A DNA stretch of 64,000 nt from Cyclina sinensis. Taxonomy: Eukaryota; Mollusca; Bivalvia; Venerida; Veneridae. Where the stretch lies: assembly GCA_012932295.1 (NCBI GenBank), contig JAAONU010000001.1:52425134-52489133 (forward strand), given 5' to 3'. This document shows positions 60,917 through 64,000 of this stretch, piece after piece. The position numbers and the translations under genes were made by a program. Positions within the stretch are counted from its first letter, which is position 1. Each line of letters begins with the position of its first letter. The notes under the pieces were generated by a model, which was given only the letters and a program-made list of their open reading frames with translations, was not told where the DNA came from and ran no database searches.

Positions 60917-62246
60917 CGTTAAAAACAGACAAACAAAAGCATCAGAAAATGTATATTATGCACCCATTTATTCCTTAGTCAAAAGTGTACATGTTTCTAT
61001 ATTCTTTTCTGATATTCAGAAAATATATTATTTCTCAGTTCTCAGTGTTTATTATTTACCCTATTTAATTTGTGAAAATATCGAAGGAAAACTGGAGCAG
61101 TTAGAGTTTAAATACTTTTTATATACTTGAAGTAAAAAAATATAATATTTATAAAATCCTTTATTTCTCCACTGCATCCTATTTCAGTTCTGTCAAATTT
61201 ATATTTATATGTTAAGTATCTTTAGACGTAAGTAAAACAAAGACAAACTCAAAGAAGTTTCTCCCGATTTATTTATATCAGATCATAAACGCAGCAGACA
61301 TTTTAAGTTTTGATTAAAAATGTTTATATTCTTGCCTAAAGATCAAAAGAAATAAGCTACATCGAAAATACAAAGATCCCGAGAGATGAAGCACATTGTC
61401 AACTTCCTGACGGACTTGCCGACTCTAATTAACGTAATAGCTGGAGTCCTCCTCTGATATAAGACAATTTAGTCGTGCGTGTTAGTATGGACAACAGCTG
61501 AATCTTTTTTTCCTGTAAGGACAATATAGATTGTCTGAGAAATGAAATAAAGAATTAACTTTTCAATTTTTGCTTCATTTAAAAGTGTGGCACCATACAT
61601 AGAACACATAAATAAACAAATATAGGAATTAATTTTGTTATAATGAATAATTTTTACAAAATGTATTTTGAAATATTGATATTTTGTATACTGAAGCTGG
61701 ATTAGCTAGGTCCCACTTGTCTTGTCATAAAAGGTCAAAGAGACATTGACTCAAAGAAACAAAGTCAGATTGGGATAACACAGTGGACTGTTTTTGTGTT
61801 ACATGTATCCAGGAATATACTTGAATTGTATGAAATTATTCCAGTCTTTAAGACCATATTACAAAAACGCAAAACGAAATCAATGAACCTTATTATGACA
61901 AAACTAATATTCATTAAACAGATATTTTCGTTTTGTTGGTGCATTTATCTTCTTAAACTTAATACATGAAACATATTTTAATAAGAATTCATTATTTGGA
62001 CCAACAGAATGAAAATATAACAACAGACATAATTTAGCAAAAATCAAACTTATCCCGAAAATTTGGAAACAATGAATGTTTCTTAGTGCTGATTTGATAG
62101 TCTGCATGCAATCACAGGCGAAGTTGTGCGGTTCTTAAAATCCTGAAAGAGTTAATCATTAAATTTAGGATGAAAAAGAAGACCAGACGATAAGAAACTA
62201 ATGATAAAACTGTCTTAGACTTGTAAGACTCACGCCGGTCCTAGAG
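60917..62246. other. AT-rich DNA; part of a possible dispersed repeat pair
   Basis: A segment near 61430-61475 (CTAATTAACGTAATAGCTGG, then TCCTCCTCTGATATAAGAC) resembles one near 63047-63090 (CTAATTAACTGATATAGGCG, then TTCCTCTGTTATAACAATAA). No gene seen. Confidence 0.4.
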
Positions 62247-62330
62247 TTTCTGATTTTATCATTTAGATGCACTATGACGATGAAAGTGAAGGTGCCAATG
62301 TTGTTAACCAAGACTGGGAAACTTTGCTGC
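62247..62330 (+). repeat. Dispersed repeat family R2, copy 3
   Basis: TCTGATTTTATCATTTAGAT, GCACTATGACGATGAAAGTG, AAGGTGCCAATGTTGTTAAC and GGGAAA align with the copies at 57536 and 60484. Confidence 0.55.
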
Positions 62331-64000
62331 CAAATAGCTGTTAAATAGTTTTCTCGAAGTATGAGAATACAATGTTGTTGGCTGCATTACCAGTTCACCT
62401 CACCAGAAGCAGCAACCACAAATTAGTACACGATTTCGTTTCAGGAGCTGCCGATGAAAAGTTAGAGTTGCAACGCATCAAAATTTCAGTTATTTTAGTG
62501 AAATTGTTGATACGCGTTACGTTGCAAGATATTTATTTTCAAACAGATACAGCATTTTTCAGACCGTTGAATTGACTGATATCGATTCATATATTTTATT
62601 CGTTGCACAGTTATGTAAAATATTTTCCTTTTTATTTATTTTCAATTTTATTACGTTCATGCGAAGTCTTGCCACTAATTAATATTATAACAGAAGATTG
62701 ATTTCGTTAACTTTATCACTTACGGTTAAGTGCTACAAAAAATAATCTAATACAAAATAACTGCAATGTTATGTATTTTTTTAACTTAAACTGTTTGACT
62801 GACATTTTCTTAAGTATTTTCAAAGCTTCAGTGTTGTTTCCATGTAGATCTTTTTCATTGAATCATAAATATTGTGCTTCGTTAATCAATTATTTTGTAT
62901 CTGATTTAAACTGTATCAATTTTAATTAGTAGAAATGATCAATGTTCTATCACACCTCACCGCCGGAGAAGATTTAATCTGCAACAAAAATGCAAGAATC
63001 TTGACAAATTTGATACATTAACTACGTCAGAGCTGATTTATCAATCCTAATTAACTGATATAGGCGGATGTTCCTCTGTTATAACAATAAAGTCCGATAT
63101 TTTCCGATGCAGTTTGTGTTAAAACAGGCACCATGGCACGTCAGTTTGATTAATATCTACCTTTTTAACTAATGAAATATTTAGAAACATTAAGATATAA
63201 ATATATATCTATTAATTTGTGATATCAGATATCAAAACTGTTATTATGTAGAAATTTGACTTAAGCCGCATTTGTGAACCTGATGCTGTATATTTTGTAA
63301 AACTACAATGTGTGTTGCTTTAGTGCATGTTATGAAATACATTCGTTAATATATATTCACTATGAAAGTTGTTAACCACGTAGTCTATGTAATTTCGAAC
63401 ACTGTAACCACTCTAATCACGGTCACATCTTTACTATTAAAGAAACGAATTTGCGAATTTTTTTTAAAAATCTGCAGTTTTGAACAATTCAGCTGTATGT
63501 CATTAAAGCACCTATATATGGGCATGAAGTTGACATTCAGGTTTCATTTAGGACGAGGCCTCTTGATATTTGCGAAAATTGCTTTCTTCTAAAAAAACGT
63601 AGACACAGAAAACACCAAAATCTTTCTGTTTGATTCTTAACGTAAAATTATTCTTACATTTTCATCGAATGAAACTCTTTTTTGATCCGGAAGATCACGT
63701 GTGTCACCCAGAAAACTGTCTTCTTGTCTTATTTCCTTGCCTTAAAAGGCAAAACTTGGTATCAAAGATTGTATTAACATAACTGATCACACACAATGTA
63801 AAACAAAAACCAATAAAAAAAGCATTAAAAGCATTCATGTTTGGACTAATAATTCCGAAAAATTTTCGGGCCCCCATTTAGTATGTATGAAATTTTTAAC
63901 AGTACCTGTATACTAATGTGTATATAACTTAATAATTTTTTTCAATAAACCCTCTAATATCTAAATTAAAATTAGCATTTAGAATGTCACTAGCATATTT
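62331..64000. other. AT-rich DNA, no feature recognised
   Basis: The short frames at 62372-62575 and 63362-63592 (plus) lack recognisable domains. See the preceding note for the weak repeat near 63047. Confidence 0.45.

Overview
This is AT-rich, non-coding-looking animal DNA. Its interspersed repeats point to a bivalve mollusc: several elements have the architecture I know from the 'pearl' elements of bivalves (a core of about 160 bp repeated in tandem, ACGG-type microsatellite, palindromic end). A LINE, a mariner remnant, MITEs and foldback elements accompany them. The assignment to bivalves is an inference from repeat style; no host gene anchors it. I found no convincing complete host gene, tRNA or rRNA. 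One candidate splice-flanked exon at about 12.3 kb is weak.

Layout. 1-8.3 kb is AT-rich DNA with one local duplication and one copy of a dispersed repeat. 8.34-11.40 kb is a large 50-bp minisatellite, interrupted at 9030-9295 by a MITE with perfect 12-bp ends. 11.4-20.5 kb is AT-rich and holds old dispersed repeats, a CT microsatellite and an internally deleted mariner (17826-18523). 20506-21946 is a complete pearl-like element with a 347-bp core. 23.8-25.9 kb holds a decayed relative of that class and a long palindrome (25712-25867). 27205-27973 is a foldback element whose inverted ends are GC-rich tandem repeats. 32039-32477 is a TTAA-flanked MITE with a tRNA-like B box inside. 37.49-38.48 kb is a decayed LINE reverse transcriptase. 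Pearl-like elements recur at 39980-40998, 42890-43786 and 59270-60229, and decayed ones near 34.8, 45.4 and 49.8 kb.

The only convincing protein-coding unit is a nearly intact non-LTR retrotransposon on the minus strand (about 51206-56022). ORF1 is an L1-type coiled-coil/RRM protein of 366 aa. ORF2 (endonuclease, reverse transcriptase, C-terminal CCHC) follows in the SAME reading frame, separated by one TAG codon, and has no in-frame ATG before residue 161, in the middle of the endonuclease. All catalytic motifs look intact. This suggests that ORF2 is made by stop-codon readthrough or another non-canonical route, and it is the most interesting observation here. The 3' end is a pentanucleotide repeat rather than poly(A).
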